A stretch of 64,000 nt of DNA from Streptomyces sp. SA15 (GTDB lineage Bacteria; Actinomycetota; Actinomycetes; Streptomycetales; Streptomycetaceae), in assembly GCF_002291145.1 (NCBI RefSeq), contig NZ_NTGE01000222.1, forward strand, positions 1 through 64,000, given 5' to 3'. Made by a program: the position numbers and the translations under genes. Of this stretch, positions 17,066-24,808 are shown piece by piece (within the stretch, counting starts at the first letter, position 1; the number at the start of each line of letters is the position of its first letter). Below the pieces are notes generated by a model. It was given only the letters and a program-made list of their open reading frames with translations. It ran no database searches and was not told the DNA's origin.

Positions 17066-18088
17066 ATGGCGGACGGAATGATGGGCGCGTGGTCCGTGGT
17101 GGCGCCGGGGCCGGTCGAGGACGGCTCCCTCCAGTTCGTCGGGAAGCCGGTGCCGGCGCCCGGGCACGACGAGCTGCTGCTGCGGGTGCGCGCCTGCGGG
17201 GTGTGCCGTACGGATCTGCATGTCGCCGAGGGCGACCTGCCGGTGCACCGGCCGGGTGTGACGCCCGGGCACGAGGTGGTCGGGGAGGTGGCGGGCCTCG
17301 GGGCGGCGGTGCGCGGCTTCGTGCCCGGCGACCGGGTGGGCGTGGCGTGGCTGCGCCGCACCGATGGCACGTGCGGCTACTGCCGACGCGGGGCGGAGAA
17401 CCTGTGTCCGGCCTCCCGGTACACGGGCTGGGACGCGGACGGCGGTTACGCGCAGTACACGACCGTCCCGGCCGCGTTCGCCTACCGGCTGCCCGACGGT
17501 CTCGACGACGTGACCGCCGCGCCGCTGCTGTGCGCGGGCATCATCGGTCACCGCGCGCTGCGTCGGGCGGCGCCCCCGCCGGGCGGACGGTTGGGGCTGT
17601 ACGGCTTCGGGGGCAGCGCCCACCTGTGTGCGCAGGTCGCGCTGGCAGAGGGCGTCACCGTGCACGTCATGACGCGCGGCGCCGACGCGCGGCGGCTGGC
17701 GCTCGCCCTGGGAGCCGCCTCCGCGCAGGACGCGTACACCCCGCCGCCCGAGCCGCTGGACAGCGCGATCCTGTTCGCGCCGGTCGGCGAGCTGGTCCCG
17801 GTCGCGCTGCGGGCCCTGGACCGGGGCGGGATCCTGGCGGTCGCCGGTATCCATCTGAGCGACATCCCGCCGCTGCGCTACGAGAGCGACCTGTTCTACG
17901 AGAAGGAGCTGCGCAGCGTCACCTCCAGCACGCGTGCGGACGGCCGCGAGTTCCTGGCCCTCGCCGCCCGTTACGGTGTGCGCGCCACCACGCACACCTA
18001 TCCGCTGTCCCGGGCCGACCAGGCCCTCATGGACCTCAAGGCCGGCCGCTTCGACGGGGCGGCGGTGCTGGTCGACGACCTGCCCTGA
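17066..18088 (+). CDS. Zinc-dependent alcohol dehydrogenase
   Basis: This is a 340-residue medium-chain dehydrogenase. The catalytic zinc ligands are in ACGVCRTDLHV (Cys) and TPGHEVVGEV (His-Glu). The structural zinc loop is DGTCGYCRRGAENLC, where the first of the usual four cysteines is an Asp. The family segment YTGWDADGGYAQY follows. The nucleotide fold starts at GRLGLYGFGGSAHLCAQVA. It matches the AdhP-like actinobacterial group that reduces aldehydes with NAD(P)H. ATG 17066 is used; ATG 17079 or 17082 are possible. It stands alone, with SGNH lipoprotein gene 149 bases downstream. Confidence 0.9.
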   Translation: MADGMMGAWSVVAPGPVEDGSLQFVGKPVPAPGHDELLLRVRACGVCRTDLHVAEGDLPVHRPGVTPGHEVVGEVAGLGAAVRGFVPGDRVGVAWLRRTDGTCGYCRRGAENLCPASRYTGWDADGGYAQYTTVPAAFAYRLPDGLDDVTAAPLLCAGIIGHRALRRAAPPPGGRLGLYGFGGSAHLCAQVALAEGVTVHVMTRGADARRLALALGAASAQDAYTPPPEPLDSAILFAPVGELVPVALRALDRGGILAVAGIHLSDIPPLRYESDLFYEKELRSVTSSTRADGREFLALAARYGVRATTHTYPLSRADQALMDLKAGRFDGAAVLVDDLP

Positions 18089-18236
18089 ACGGGCTCGTCG
18101 GCGGGGAGCACGCACCGGCTCCGCCAAGCAGGCGGAGTTGCGCGTACGGCAGCCGTGGCCGACGCGTGTCTTCCCCCTGGTGCCCCGCTGTGCTTGCCTG
18201 GGGAACCGTTTCGGGCGCCGGGGCGGGAGTGGTCGC

Positions 18237-19160
18237 ATGCGGAGAGCGTGGGTCGTGGGCGTGCTGCTGGCCGGTGTGCTGCTCGGGGCGTGCGGGGATC
18301 CCTCGTCCGGTCCGGAGGGCGCGCCGCCCTCCCCCGACGTACCGGCCTCGTCGGCCACCACCGAGCACCGGCGGCCGGCCGCCTCCCCGCGGGCGTCGGC
18401 GAAGGCGCCCGGCGCACCGGCCAAGACACCGACCGTGCTCTATCTCGGCGACTCGCTGGCGATGGAGAACCAGCGGGTGCTCGGCGCGGAACTGCGCCGC
18501 GACCTGCGGGCGCGGTACACCAGCGCCCCCTATTCGGGCACCACGTTGTGCGACTACCTGGAGGGCACCGGGGCGAAGTCGCTCGTACCGGACCGGGACA
18601 AGGCGGCCGCCCTGGTGCGGTCGCTGCACCCGGACTACGTGGTCCTGCAGTTCTGGGGCAACGCGTGGGGCTACACCTGGTGCATGGACGGCATCACCCA
18701 CGCCGACTCGCCCACCGAGTACTTCGAGCGGTACGCCGCCGACGCCCGGCAGCTCACGGAACAGATCGCCGCGGCCGGCGGTGACCGGCGTCCGCGGATC
18801 GTCTGGGTGTCGCAGGGCCCGGACCCGATCACCCCCGACCGGGTCCGGCGCGTGAACGGGCTCTACGGGGAGCGGGCGGCCGCCTCGGGCGACCTCGTCG
18901 CCGACGCGGGAAGGACGGTGAGTGCCGCCGGAGCCCGCTACACCTGGGTCCAGCACCTTCCGTGCACCGACTACGAGCACGAGCACCCCGACTACTGCAC
19001 CCAGCCGGACCGGGACCGCACCGCCCTCCACCTCGACGACGACTACCTGCACTTCTGCCTGGCGCCCACGACGTCCACGCCGAAGCCCTGCCCGGTGCGC
19101 TCCCCGGGGATCCTGCGGATCGCACGGGAGATCACGCGGGTGATCGGCGAGGATCTGTAG
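18237..19160 (+). CDS. SGNH-fold lipoprotein
   Basis: This is a 307-residue exported protein. ATG 18237 (GGGAG upstream) gives a lipoprotein signal ending LLAGVLLGAC. A Pro/Ser-rich linker leads to an SGNH-like domain: TVLYLGDSLAMENQ (Ser), VLQFWGNAWGY (Asn), and a C-terminal DDDYLHFC that supplies Asp and His. Several cysteines (LCDYLEG, TWCMDGI, PCTDY, DYCTQ, HFC, PCPV) suggest disulfides, fitting an extracellular protein. It may act on cell-wall or surface polysaccharide esters, but this is inference from fold only. Confidence 0.78.
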   Translation: MRRAWVVGVLLAGVLLGACGDPSSGPEGAPPSPDVPASSATTEHRRPAASPRASAKAPGAPAKTPTVLYLGDSLAMENQRVLGAELRRDLRARYTSAPYSGTTLCDYLEGTGAKSLVPDRDKAAALVRSLHPDYVVLQFWGNAWGYTWCMDGITHADSPTEYFERYAADARQLTEQIAAAGGDRRPRIVWVSQGPDPITPDRVRRVNGLYGERAAASGDLVADAGRTVSAAGARYTWVQHLPCTDYEHEHPDYCTQPDRDRTALHLDDDYLHFCLAPTTSTPKPCPVRSPGILRIAREITRVIGEDL

Positions 19161-19163
19161 CGT

Positions 19164-19187
19164 CGGCCGCCCTGGTGCGGGCGGCCG
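19164..19187. terminator. Bidirectional terminator hairpin
   Basis: An 8-bp inverted repeat (CGGCCGCC / GGCGGCCG) with an 8-base loop sits between the convergent SGNH lipoprotein and VOC genes, 3 bases after the first and 13 before the second. Confidence 0.6.
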
Positions 19188-19199
19188 GCACAGCGTGGC

Positions 19200-19682
19200 T
19201 CACTCGCCCGCGGCCGCCTTCTCCAGGGCGGCGATGTCGATCTTGCCCATCGCCATCATGGCCTTCATCGCGCGGGCCGCCGTCTCCGGGTCGGGGTCGG
19301 TGGTCAGCTCCATGAGGCGGTCGGGGACGACCTGCCAGGACAAGCCGTACTTGTCCTTCAGCCAGCCGCAGGGGCCGGGCTCGCCGCCGCCCTCGGTGAG
19401 CTTGGTCCAGTAGTAGTCGACCTCTTCCTGGTCCGCGCAGGCGATCATGAAGGAGATCGCCTCGGTGAACTTGAACTCCGGGCCGCCGTTCAGGGCCAGG
19501 AACCGCTGGCCGTTGGCCGTGAACTCGACGGTCATCACGGAACCGGCGGGACGTGGGCCGGCCTCGGTGTAGCGGGAGACCTTCCCGACGGTGGAGTTCT
19601 TGAAGACCGAGACGTAGTAGTGGGCTGCTTCCTCGGCCTGGTCGTCGAACCAGAGACACGTGGTGAATCCGTCGGTGGCCAT
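19200..19682 (-). CDS. VOC family protein, PhnB-like
   Basis: This is a 160-residue single-domain protein of the PhnB/3-demethylubiquinone-9 methyltransferase-like VOC group: TTCLWFDDQAEEAAHYYVSVF at the start, FLALNGGPEFKFTEAISFMI, CGWLKDKYGLSWQVVP near the end. The name methyltransferase is historic; the fold is a small-molecule binding one. A strong AGGAGG lies 6 bases before ATG 19682. It is divergent from the epoxide hydrolase gene. Confidence 0.9.
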   Translation of the reverse strand: MATDGFTTCLWFDDQAEEAAHYYVSVFKNSTVGKVSRYTEAGPRPAGSVMTVEFTANGQRFLALNGGPEFKFTEAISFMIACADQEEVDYYWTKLTEGGGEPGPCGWLKDKYGLSWQVVPDRLMELTTDPDPETAARAMKAMMAMGKIDIAALEKAAAGE

Positions 19683-19796
19683 GAGTACCTCCTGGGGTGT
19701 GGAACGCGGTCATCTGTATCGACCGATCCTCGCCGCGGAACTCATCGGTCGGACCGCCGATTAATCCAGATGGCCGATACACGGGCCGGAACTAGC

Positions 19797-21002
19797 ATGC
19801 GGACCATGACCTCTTCGCCCACGGACACGGTCCGGCCCTTCCGCCTCGACATCCCGCAGAGCGACCTCGACGACCTGTACGACCGCCTCGACCGCACCCG
19901 TTGGCCGGACAACCTGTCCGGCACGGGCTGGGCATACGGCGTACCGGCGGACTACCTGCGGGAGCTCGTGGGGTACTGGCGGCACTCCTACGACTGGCGG
20001 GCGGCCGAGGTGCTGCTGAACGAGTGGCCGCAGTTCACGACCACTATTGACGGGGCGAACGTGCACTTCGCCCACATCCGCTCCCCCGAGCCCGACGCCA
20101 CCCCGCTGATCATCACGCACGGCTGGCCGGGGTCGATCGTCGAGTTCCTCGACATCGTCGGGCCGCTGACCGACCCGGCCGCCCACGGCGGCGATCCGGC
20201 CGACGCCTTCCACGTCGTCGTACCGAGCATTCCCGGGTTCGGCCTGTCCGGGCCGGCTCCGGACACAGGCTGGGAGGGGGGCCGGGTCGCGGACGCGTGG
20301 GCCGAGTTGATGCGGCGGCTCGGCTACGAACGGTTCGGGGCGCAGGGCGGCGACTGGGGAGCGGCCATCACCCGCGAGCTGGGCCGGGCCCATCCCGATC
20401 GGGTCATCGGCGTCCATCTCAATCTGCTGCCGGGCGCACAAGCGGCCACCGAGCCGACACCGGAGGAGCTGGCGGCACTCGGCCCCGAGGAGCGGGAGCG
20501 CACGATCGCCTCCTGGCGCCGGTGGAGCGAGTATCTGCGCGAGGGCACCGGATACGCCGTGCAGCAGTCCACCCGGCCGCAGACCCTGGCGTACGCGCTC
20601 AACGACTCGCCCGTCGGTCAACTCGCCTGGATCGTCGAGAAGTTCCGTGAGTGGACGGACTCCGAGGAGCTGCCCGAGGAGGCCGTGGACCGGGACCGGC
20701 TGCTCACCAACGTGATGCTGTACTGGCTGACCCGCACCGCCGGTTCGGCCGCCCGGATCTATTACGAGCGGGCTCACGCCACGGGACGGGCCGCGCGGCC
20801 GACCGAGCCGTCGACCGCGCCGACCGCGCTCGCCCTCTTCGCGGCCGAGCCGCAGATTCCGCTGCGGTACAAGGCGGAGCGCACCGAGAACATCGTGCGG
20901 TGGACGGAGTTCGACCGGGGCGGCCACTTCGCGGCGATGGAGGAGCCGGACCTGCTGGTCGGGGACGTACAGGCGTTCTTCCGGCAGCTGCGCGAGAAGT
21001 GA
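19797..21002 (+). CDS. Epoxide hydrolase (alpha/beta hydrolase fold, EHN family)
   Basis: This is a 401-residue protein with the epoxide hydrolase N-terminal domain (FRLDIPQSDLDDLYDRLDRT, LVGYWRHSYDWRAAEVLLNE) followed by an alpha/beta hydrolase core. The nucleophile Asp is in FGAQGGDWGAAI and the catalytic His in RGGHFAAMEEPDLL; the oxyanion HGWPGS motif is at about residue 106. It opens epoxides to diols and resembles microsomal-type EHs of Streptomyces. Starts ATG 19797 and ATG 19806 are both possible. Confidence 0.92.
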   Translation: MRTMTSSPTDTVRPFRLDIPQSDLDDLYDRLDRTRWPDNLSGTGWAYGVPADYLRELVGYWRHSYDWRAAEVLLNEWPQFTTTIDGANVHFAHIRSPEPDATPLIITHGWPGSIVEFLDIVGPLTDPAAHGGDPADAFHVVVPSIPGFGLSGPAPDTGWEGGRVADAWAELMRRLGYERFGAQGGDWGAAITRELGRAHPDRVIGVHLNLLPGAQAATEPTPEELAALGPEERERTIASWRRWSEYLREGTGYAVQQSTRPQTLAYALNDSPVGQLAWIVEKFREWTDSEELPEEAVDRDRLLTNVMLYWLTRTAGSAARIYYERAHATGRAARPTEPSTAPTALALFAAEPQIPLRYKAERTENIVRWTEFDRGGHFAAMEEPDLLVGDVQAFFRQLREK

Positions 21003-21137
21003 ACCGTTGAAGTCCCTCTGCCCGTAGCGAATCTGCTGCGGGCCTAGAAATCCCCGGCAGGGGCGGTCCCCGGCCCAGAGTGGAGATCACGGCGACGCGC
21101 ACCGCGTCCCGACCATCCTCGACGACTCGACGCCTTG

Positions 21138-21177
21138 TCATCGGTCGTCATCGGTCGTCATAGCTCGTCATAAGGAG
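21138..21177 (+). repeat. Four 10-bp direct repeats in the clpP3 leader, ending in the ribosome site
   Basis: TCATCGGTCG is present twice exactly (21138-21147, 21148-21157), then as TCATAGCTCG and TCATAAGGAG; the last copy contains the AAGGAG ribosome site of clpP3. Repeats with one helical-turn spacing may bind a regulator or be a simple slippage product. Confidence 0.75.
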
Positions 21178-21182
21178 TGCCG

Positions 21183-21836
21183 ATGTCTCCATTCACCGCC
21201 GGCCCGGGGCCGGCCCTGCTGCCGCGGGCGGAGGAGGGTGACACCCCTCCGACCCGGTTCGACGACCATCTCGCCGCCCAACTGCTCGGGCAGCGCATCG
21301 TCTTCCTGGGCACCCAGGTCGACGAGGTCTCCGCGAACCGGGTCTGCGCCCAGCTGCTGATCCTGTCCGCGGAGGACCCGCGCACCGACATCAGCCTGTA
21401 CATCAACAGTCCCGGTGGTTCGGTCCACGCCGGCCTGGCCATCTACGACACGATGCGGCTGATCCCGAACGACGTCGCGACGCTCGCCATGGGCTTCGCG
21501 GCCAGCATGGGACAGTTCCTGCTCAGCGTCGGCGCGCCCGGCAAACGCTACTCGTTGCCGAACGCGCGGATCATGATGCACCAGCCGTCGGCAGGGATCG
21601 GCGGCACCACCGCGGACATCGAGATCCAGGCGGAGAACCTGGAGCAACTTAAGCGGACCATCGAGCGGATCACCGCCGAGCACACCGGGCAGAGCCCGGA
21701 GACCATCTCCCGGGACGGCGACCGCGACCGCTGGTTCACCGCCGAGGAGGCCAGGGAGTACGGCATGGTGGACCGGGTCGTCGAGTCGCTCGCCGACGTC
21801 CGCCCGGCCGCCTCGAAGCGACGGATGGGGCTGTGA
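21183..21836 (+). CDS. clpP3: ATP-dependent Clp protease proteolytic subunit ClpP3
   Basis: This is a 217-residue serine peptidase that forms the chamber of a Clp protease. The triad is intact: Ser in GFAASMGQFLL, His in IMMHQPSAG, Asp in GDRDRWFTAEEAREYGM. The LYINSPGGSVHAGLAIYDTM segment is typical. AAGGAG is 5 bases before ATG 21183 (GTG 21177 in frame is less likely). clpP4 begins one base after the stop, so both form an operon, as known for clpP3-clpP4 of S. lividans and S. coelicolor, which is normally silent and is induced through PopR when ClpP1P2 is missing. Confidence 0.95.
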   Translation: MSPFTAGPGPALLPRAEEGDTPPTRFDDHLAAQLLGQRIVFLGTQVDEVSANRVCAQLLILSAEDPRTDISLYINSPGGSVHAGLAIYDTMRLIPNDVATLAMGFAASMGQFLLSVGAPGKRYSLPNARIMMHQPSAGIGGTTADIEIQAENLEQLKRTIERITAEHTGQSPETISRDGDRDRWFTAEEAREYGMVDRVVESLADVRPAASKRRMGL

Positions 21837-21837
21837 C

Positions 21838-22440
21838 ATGGGGACCTACACGATTCCGAACGTCGTCGAGCGGACCCCGCAGGGCGAGCGGTCGTACGAC
21901 GTCTACAGCCGGCTGCTGGCCGAGCGGATCATCTTCCTCGGCACCGAGATCGACGACGGCGTCGCCAACGTCGTCATCGCGCAACTCCTCCATCTGGAGT
22001 CGTCGGCCCCGGAGAACGAGATCGCGATCTACATCAACTCCCCCGGCGGCTCGTTCACTTCGCTGATGGCGATCTACGACACGATGACCTACGTGCAGGC
22101 GCCGATCTCGACCGTCTGCGTCGGCCAGGCGGCCTCCACTGCGGCTGTCCTGCTGGCCGGAGGGGATCCCGGGCGGCGGGTCGTGCTGGAGCACGCGCGG
22201 GTGCTGCTCGGGCAACCGGCCACCAGCGGCAGTCGGGGCACGGTCTCCGATCTCGCCCTGCAGGCCAAGGAGATGGTGCGGATCCGCTCCCAGGTCGAGG
22301 AGGTGCTCGCGCGGCACACACACCACGACATCACGACGCTGCGCGCGGACATGGACCGCGACAAGGTGTTCACCGCCGAGGAGGCGGTGGCGTACGGGCT
22401 GGCCGACGAAGTGCTCAGCCGGCGCCCCGTGGCGGTCTGA
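21838..22440 (+). CDS. clpP4: ClpP4, Clp protease subunit lacking the catalytic histidine
   Basis: This is a 200-residue ClpP paralogue encoded one base after clpP3. The serine is present (GQAASTAAVLL, with Thr after Ser where Met is usual) and the Asp region is present (MDRDKVFTAEEAVAYGL), but the histidine loop reads ARVLLGQPATSG where active ClpP has HQP: the His is Gly. The subunit is therefore predicted to be catalytically dead or strongly impaired and to work as a structural partner in a mixed ClpP3-ClpP4 ring. The remaining fold is well conserved (IAIYINSPGGSFTSLMAIYD). Whether Gly is the rule in Streptomyces ClpP4 should be checked. Confidence 0.93.
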   Translation: MGTYTIPNVVERTPQGERSYDVYSRLLAERIIFLGTEIDDGVANVVIAQLLHLESSAPENEIAIYINSPGGSFTSLMAIYDTMTYVQAPISTVCVGQAASTAAVLLAGGDPGRRVVLEHARVLLGQPATSGSRGTVSDLALQAKEMVRIRSQVEEVLARHTHHDITTLRADMDRDKVFTAEEAVAYGLADEVLSRRPVAV

Positions 22441-22462
22441 GACGCCGGCCGACGCCGACGGG

Positions 22463-22909
22463 TCAGGCGGCCAGGCAGAGCCCGTTGTAGGGCGCGGTGG
22501 ACGGGCCGCGGCTCCTGCCGGAGTGGCGGGTGAGCTCGCCCTGCGCCAGCGACAGCAGGTCGCCGAGGCCCAGGCCGAGGGCGTGGGCGGCGGCCGCGAG
22601 GACCTCCGAGGAGGCCTCCTTGCGGCCGCGCTCCACCTCCGAGAGGTACGGCATGGAGATCCGGGCCGCGTCGGCGACGTCCTTGAGCGTGCGCTCCTGG
22701 GCGAGGCGTTCGCGCCGCAGGACGTCACCGATGAGGTCCCGCCAGAGGGGTTCCTTCGGCGCGCGGAGGGCTTGGGGAGCGGGGGCCGACGGCATCGCGC
22801 GGGGCGGCGACGCGGCGGGGCGTTCGGACGCTGGGCGGGCGGTCCCGGGGCGGCCGGCAGGCGGGCGCAGGGGGATGACGCGGGCTTCGTTCGGCGCTTG
22901 GTTGCTCAC
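22463..22909 (-). CDS. popR: PopR, XRE-family activator of clpP3-clpP4
   Basis: This is a 148-residue regulator with a Pro/Arg-rich N-terminus and an HTH_XRE domain at about 70-115 (RTLKDVADAARISMPYLSEV, then GRKEASSEVLAAAAHALGL). It lies convergent to clpP4 with 22 bases between. In S. lividans PopR activates the clpP3-clpP4 operon and is itself degraded by ClpP1P2, recognised through two C-terminal alanines; this protein ends CLAA, so the degron is kept. That makes a loop in which failure of the main Clp protease stabilises PopR and switches on the spare one. Recognition rests on location, domain and the last residues. Confidence 0.9.
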   Translation of the reverse strand: MSNQAPNEARVIPLRPPAGRPGTARPASERPAASPPRAMPSAPAPQALRAPKEPLWRDLIGDVLRRERLAQERTLKDVADAARISMPYLSEVERGRKEASSEVLAAAAHALGLGLGDLLSLAQGELTRHSGRSRGPSTAPYNGLCLAA

Positions 22910-22913
22910 CTCT

Positions 22914-22933
22914 TCAGACTAATTTCTCTGAAC
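22914..22933. promoter_or_regulatory. Inverted repeat upstream of popR
   Basis: TTCAGA and TCTGAA arms separated by 8 bases, starting 5 bases upstream of the popR start codon, in an AT-rich patch (ACTAATTTC) unusual for this DNA. It could be an operator or part of the popR promoter; I saw no copy of it before clpP3. Confidence 0.35.
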
Positions 22934-23097
22934 CGAAGGGGAAGGGACCGGCATTCCGCCCTGGGTGGAATCACGATCGCTGGAGGTGGCTCCCGGCACC
23001 GGCCAACTCACCGTTGCGTCAGCCGAATTCTGGTGCCGGATCACGGCGTTGGAGCTGTGAGCCGCCACTCATTTCCCCTCCTCGGCGATGCGTTCGG

Positions 23098-23122
23098 GCA
23101 TGCGCCGTCACAGGCCGGGTAC
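23098..23122 (+). promoter_or_regulatory. Candidate SigB-family promoter for sigL
   Basis: GCAT at 23098-23101, a 15-base spacer and GGGTAC at 23117-23122 match GNNT-N14-16-GGGTAC/T. It lies about 100 bases before the sigL start and would allow control by itself or by another SigB-family factor. Confidence 0.5.
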
Positions 23123-23220
23123 GCACTACGGAGAACAACCGCGAAAACCGGAGCAGGACCCGAGACAACCGAGGCCGAAGAGGCAGACGTCGAGCCGTGA
23201 CTTTCGTGGGAGAAGGCACA

Positions 23221-24117
23221 ATGGAAACCGACACCGCCGTGATCCGGTCGAAGGCACAGGTCGTGAAGCAGACCGCCGTGACCAGGACGACGGGTGACGG
23301 ACCGCTGCCGGGAGTCGAGGACCCGAAGACCGTGGCTCCGCGCGACGCGCGCGAGCTGTCCCGCCAGTTCTTCCAGCGGCTGACGGAGCTCGAGGAAGGC
23401 ACGCACGAGTACCAGTACGCCCGCAACACGCTCATCGAGATGAACATGTCGCTCGTGCGGTTCGCGGCCGGCCGGTTCCGGGGCCGCGGGGACGACATGG
23501 AGGACGTCGTCCAGACCGGGATGATCGGTCTCATCAAGGCCATCGACCGTTTCGAGCTCGCGCGCGAGGTGGAGTTCACCTCGTTCGCGCTGCCGTACAT
23601 CGTCGGTGAGATCAAGCGGTTCTTCCGTGACACCACATGGGCGGTGCACGTGCCGCGGCGGCTGCAGGAGCTGCGCGTGGAGCTGGCCAAGGCGCGCGAG
23701 GAACTCGCCAGCCGGCTGGACCGCGAGCCGACGGTCGCCGAACTCGCCACCCTGATGAGCATCCCCGAGGACGAGGTCGTCGAGGCCCAGATCGCCTCCA
23801 ACGGCTACAACTCCTCGTCGCTGGACGCGGCGCTCACCGGCGACGGGCCCGAGGGCGGAGAGGCGGTCCTCGCCGACTTCATCGGCGTGGAGGAGAACGG
23901 GCTGCGGCTGGTGGAGGACTTCCAGTCGCTGGCCCCGCTGATGGCCGAGCTGAGCGAGCGCGACCGGCAGATCATCCATATGCGGTTCGTGGAGGAAGCC
24001 ACCCAGGCGGAGATCGGCGAACATCTCGGCTGCTCGCAGATGCACGTGTCCCGGCTGATCAAGCGGATCATCACGCGGCTGCGCGAGGGCATGCTGGGCG
24101 AGCTGGGCTGCGCCTGA
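23221..24117 (+). CDS. sigL: RNA polymerase sigma factor, SigB/SigF/SigG family, probable SigL
   Basis: This is a 298-residue group 3 sigma factor. Region 2 is DDMEDVVQTGMIGLIKAIDR with FTSFALPYIVGEIKRFFRD. Region 3 is VHVPRRLQELRVELAKAREE. Region 4 has the HTH TQAEIGEHLGCSQMHVSRLI. ATG 23221 follows GGGAGAAGG. This family governs osmotic, oxidative and developmental responses in Streptomyces and is controlled by RsbW-like anti-sigma kinases; a HATPase protein is encoded convergently next door. The name sigL rests on S. coelicolor, where, from memory, sigL is beside popR and clpP3; sequence alone cannot separate the paralogues. Confidence 0.88.
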   Translation: METDTAVIRSKAQVVKQTAVTRTTGDGPLPGVEDPKTVAPRDARELSRQFFQRLTELEEGTHEYQYARNTLIEMNMSLVRFAAGRFRGRGDDMEDVVQTGMIGLIKAIDRFELAREVEFTSFALPYIVGEIKRFFRDTTWAVHVPRRLQELRVELAKAREELASRLDREPTVAELATLMSIPEDEVVEAQIASNGYNSSSLDAALTGDGPEGGEAVLADFIGVEENGLRLVEDFQSLAPLMAELSERDRQIIHMRFVEEATQAEIGEHLGCSQMHVSRLIKRIITRLREGMLGELGCA

Positions 24118-24139
24118 CCCGGATACCGGCAGGCGGGTT

Positions 24140-24165
24140 CCGCCCCAGGTACGGTTCCGGGGCGG
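24140..24165. terminator. Bidirectional terminator between sigL and the RsbW-like gene
   Basis: CCGCCCC and GGGGCGG arms with a 12-base loop in the 63-base gap between the two convergent stop codons. Confidence 0.5.
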
Positions 24166-24180
24166 CATCCGCGACTCGGC

Positions 24181-24636
24181 TCACTGTCCGCCGAAGGGCA
24201 CCACGGCGCGTACGCGCTTGCCGACGGGCACGCGTTCGACGGCGATCTCGGCCGCCAGCGCGTGGACGATCTCCAACCCGTGCCGGCCGACCCGTTCGGG
24301 ATCCCGGGGGAAACGGCGGGGCAGTGCGGCGCTGCTGTCGTAGACCACCACCACGACCGCGGTGTCCGTGCCCTCCAGCTCCAGGATGTACGGGCCGTTG
24401 CTGTGCCGGTCCGCGTTGGTGACCAGTTCGCTCACCACCAGGAGCACACCGTGCTCGGTGCGGTCGTCGACGGTGGCACACCACTCGGTCCTGAGCTGGT
24501 CGAGGAAGGCCGCGGCGAAGGACCGCGCCTCCGCTATGGAACCCGGTTCGCCGCTGTAGTGCGCCGCCCGCCGTAGCGGTTCCACGGGCACGTCGAAGCC
24601 AGTGGGTATCACTGCTCCGTCCAGGTGCTCGATCAT
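24181..24636 (-). CDS. ATP-binding protein, RsbW-like anti-sigma kinase family
   Basis: This is a 151-residue HATPase_c_2 protein. The Bergerat-fold N box is VVSELVTNADRHSNG and the G box is VGRHGLEIVHALA. The N-terminal segment (GEPGSIAEARSFAAAFLDQL) is typical of the many short ATP-binding regulators of Streptomyces. Some of these bind SigB-family sigma factors and phosphorylate anti-sigma antagonists. Being convergent with sigL and carrying its own SigB-type promoter candidate, it is a reasonable partner of SigL, but that is inference. No antagonist (STAS) gene is present in the window. Confidence 0.88.
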   Translation of the reverse strand: MIEHLDGAVIPTGFDVPVEPLRRAAHYSGEPGSIAEARSFAAAFLDQLRTEWCATVDDRTEHGVLLVVSELVTNADRHSNGPYILELEGTDTAVVVVVYDSSAALPRRFPRDPERVGRHGLEIVHALAAEIAVERVPVGKRVRAVVPFGGQ

Positions 24637-24688
24637 GCGTTTCTCTCTCGGAAAGCCGGACTGGCCGGACGCTGCTGCATCAGTGCTC

Positions 24689-24713
24689 GTACCCCGAGCC
24701 GCGCGCCGCAGTC
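24689..24713 (-). promoter_or_regulatory. Candidate SigB-family promoter for the RsbW-like gene
   Basis: On the minus strand GACT (24713-24710), a 15-base spacer and GGGTAC (24694-24689) fit GNNT-N14-16-GGGTAC/T. The start site would be near 24682, about 46 bases before the ATG at 24636. Confidence 0.5.
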
Positions 24714-24808
24714 CCCGAGTCCGCGTGACGGCCCTTACGTCGTCGACGGCGCGACGCGGACGGCCCTCCCGGCGGGCGCGCCGCGCGCGTGCTGCTTAGC
24801 GTGGCAGC

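Larger units (their letters stand above)
22910..23220. other. Divergent control region of popR and sigL
   Basis: A 311-base region without a gene. It contains an inverted repeat beside popR (22914-22933), a SigB-type promoter candidate for sigL (23098-23122) and the sigL ribosome site GGGAGAAGG. Several TTG/ATG starts in frame with sigL exist here but the extra residues are low-complexity and unlike sigma factors. Confidence 0.6.
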
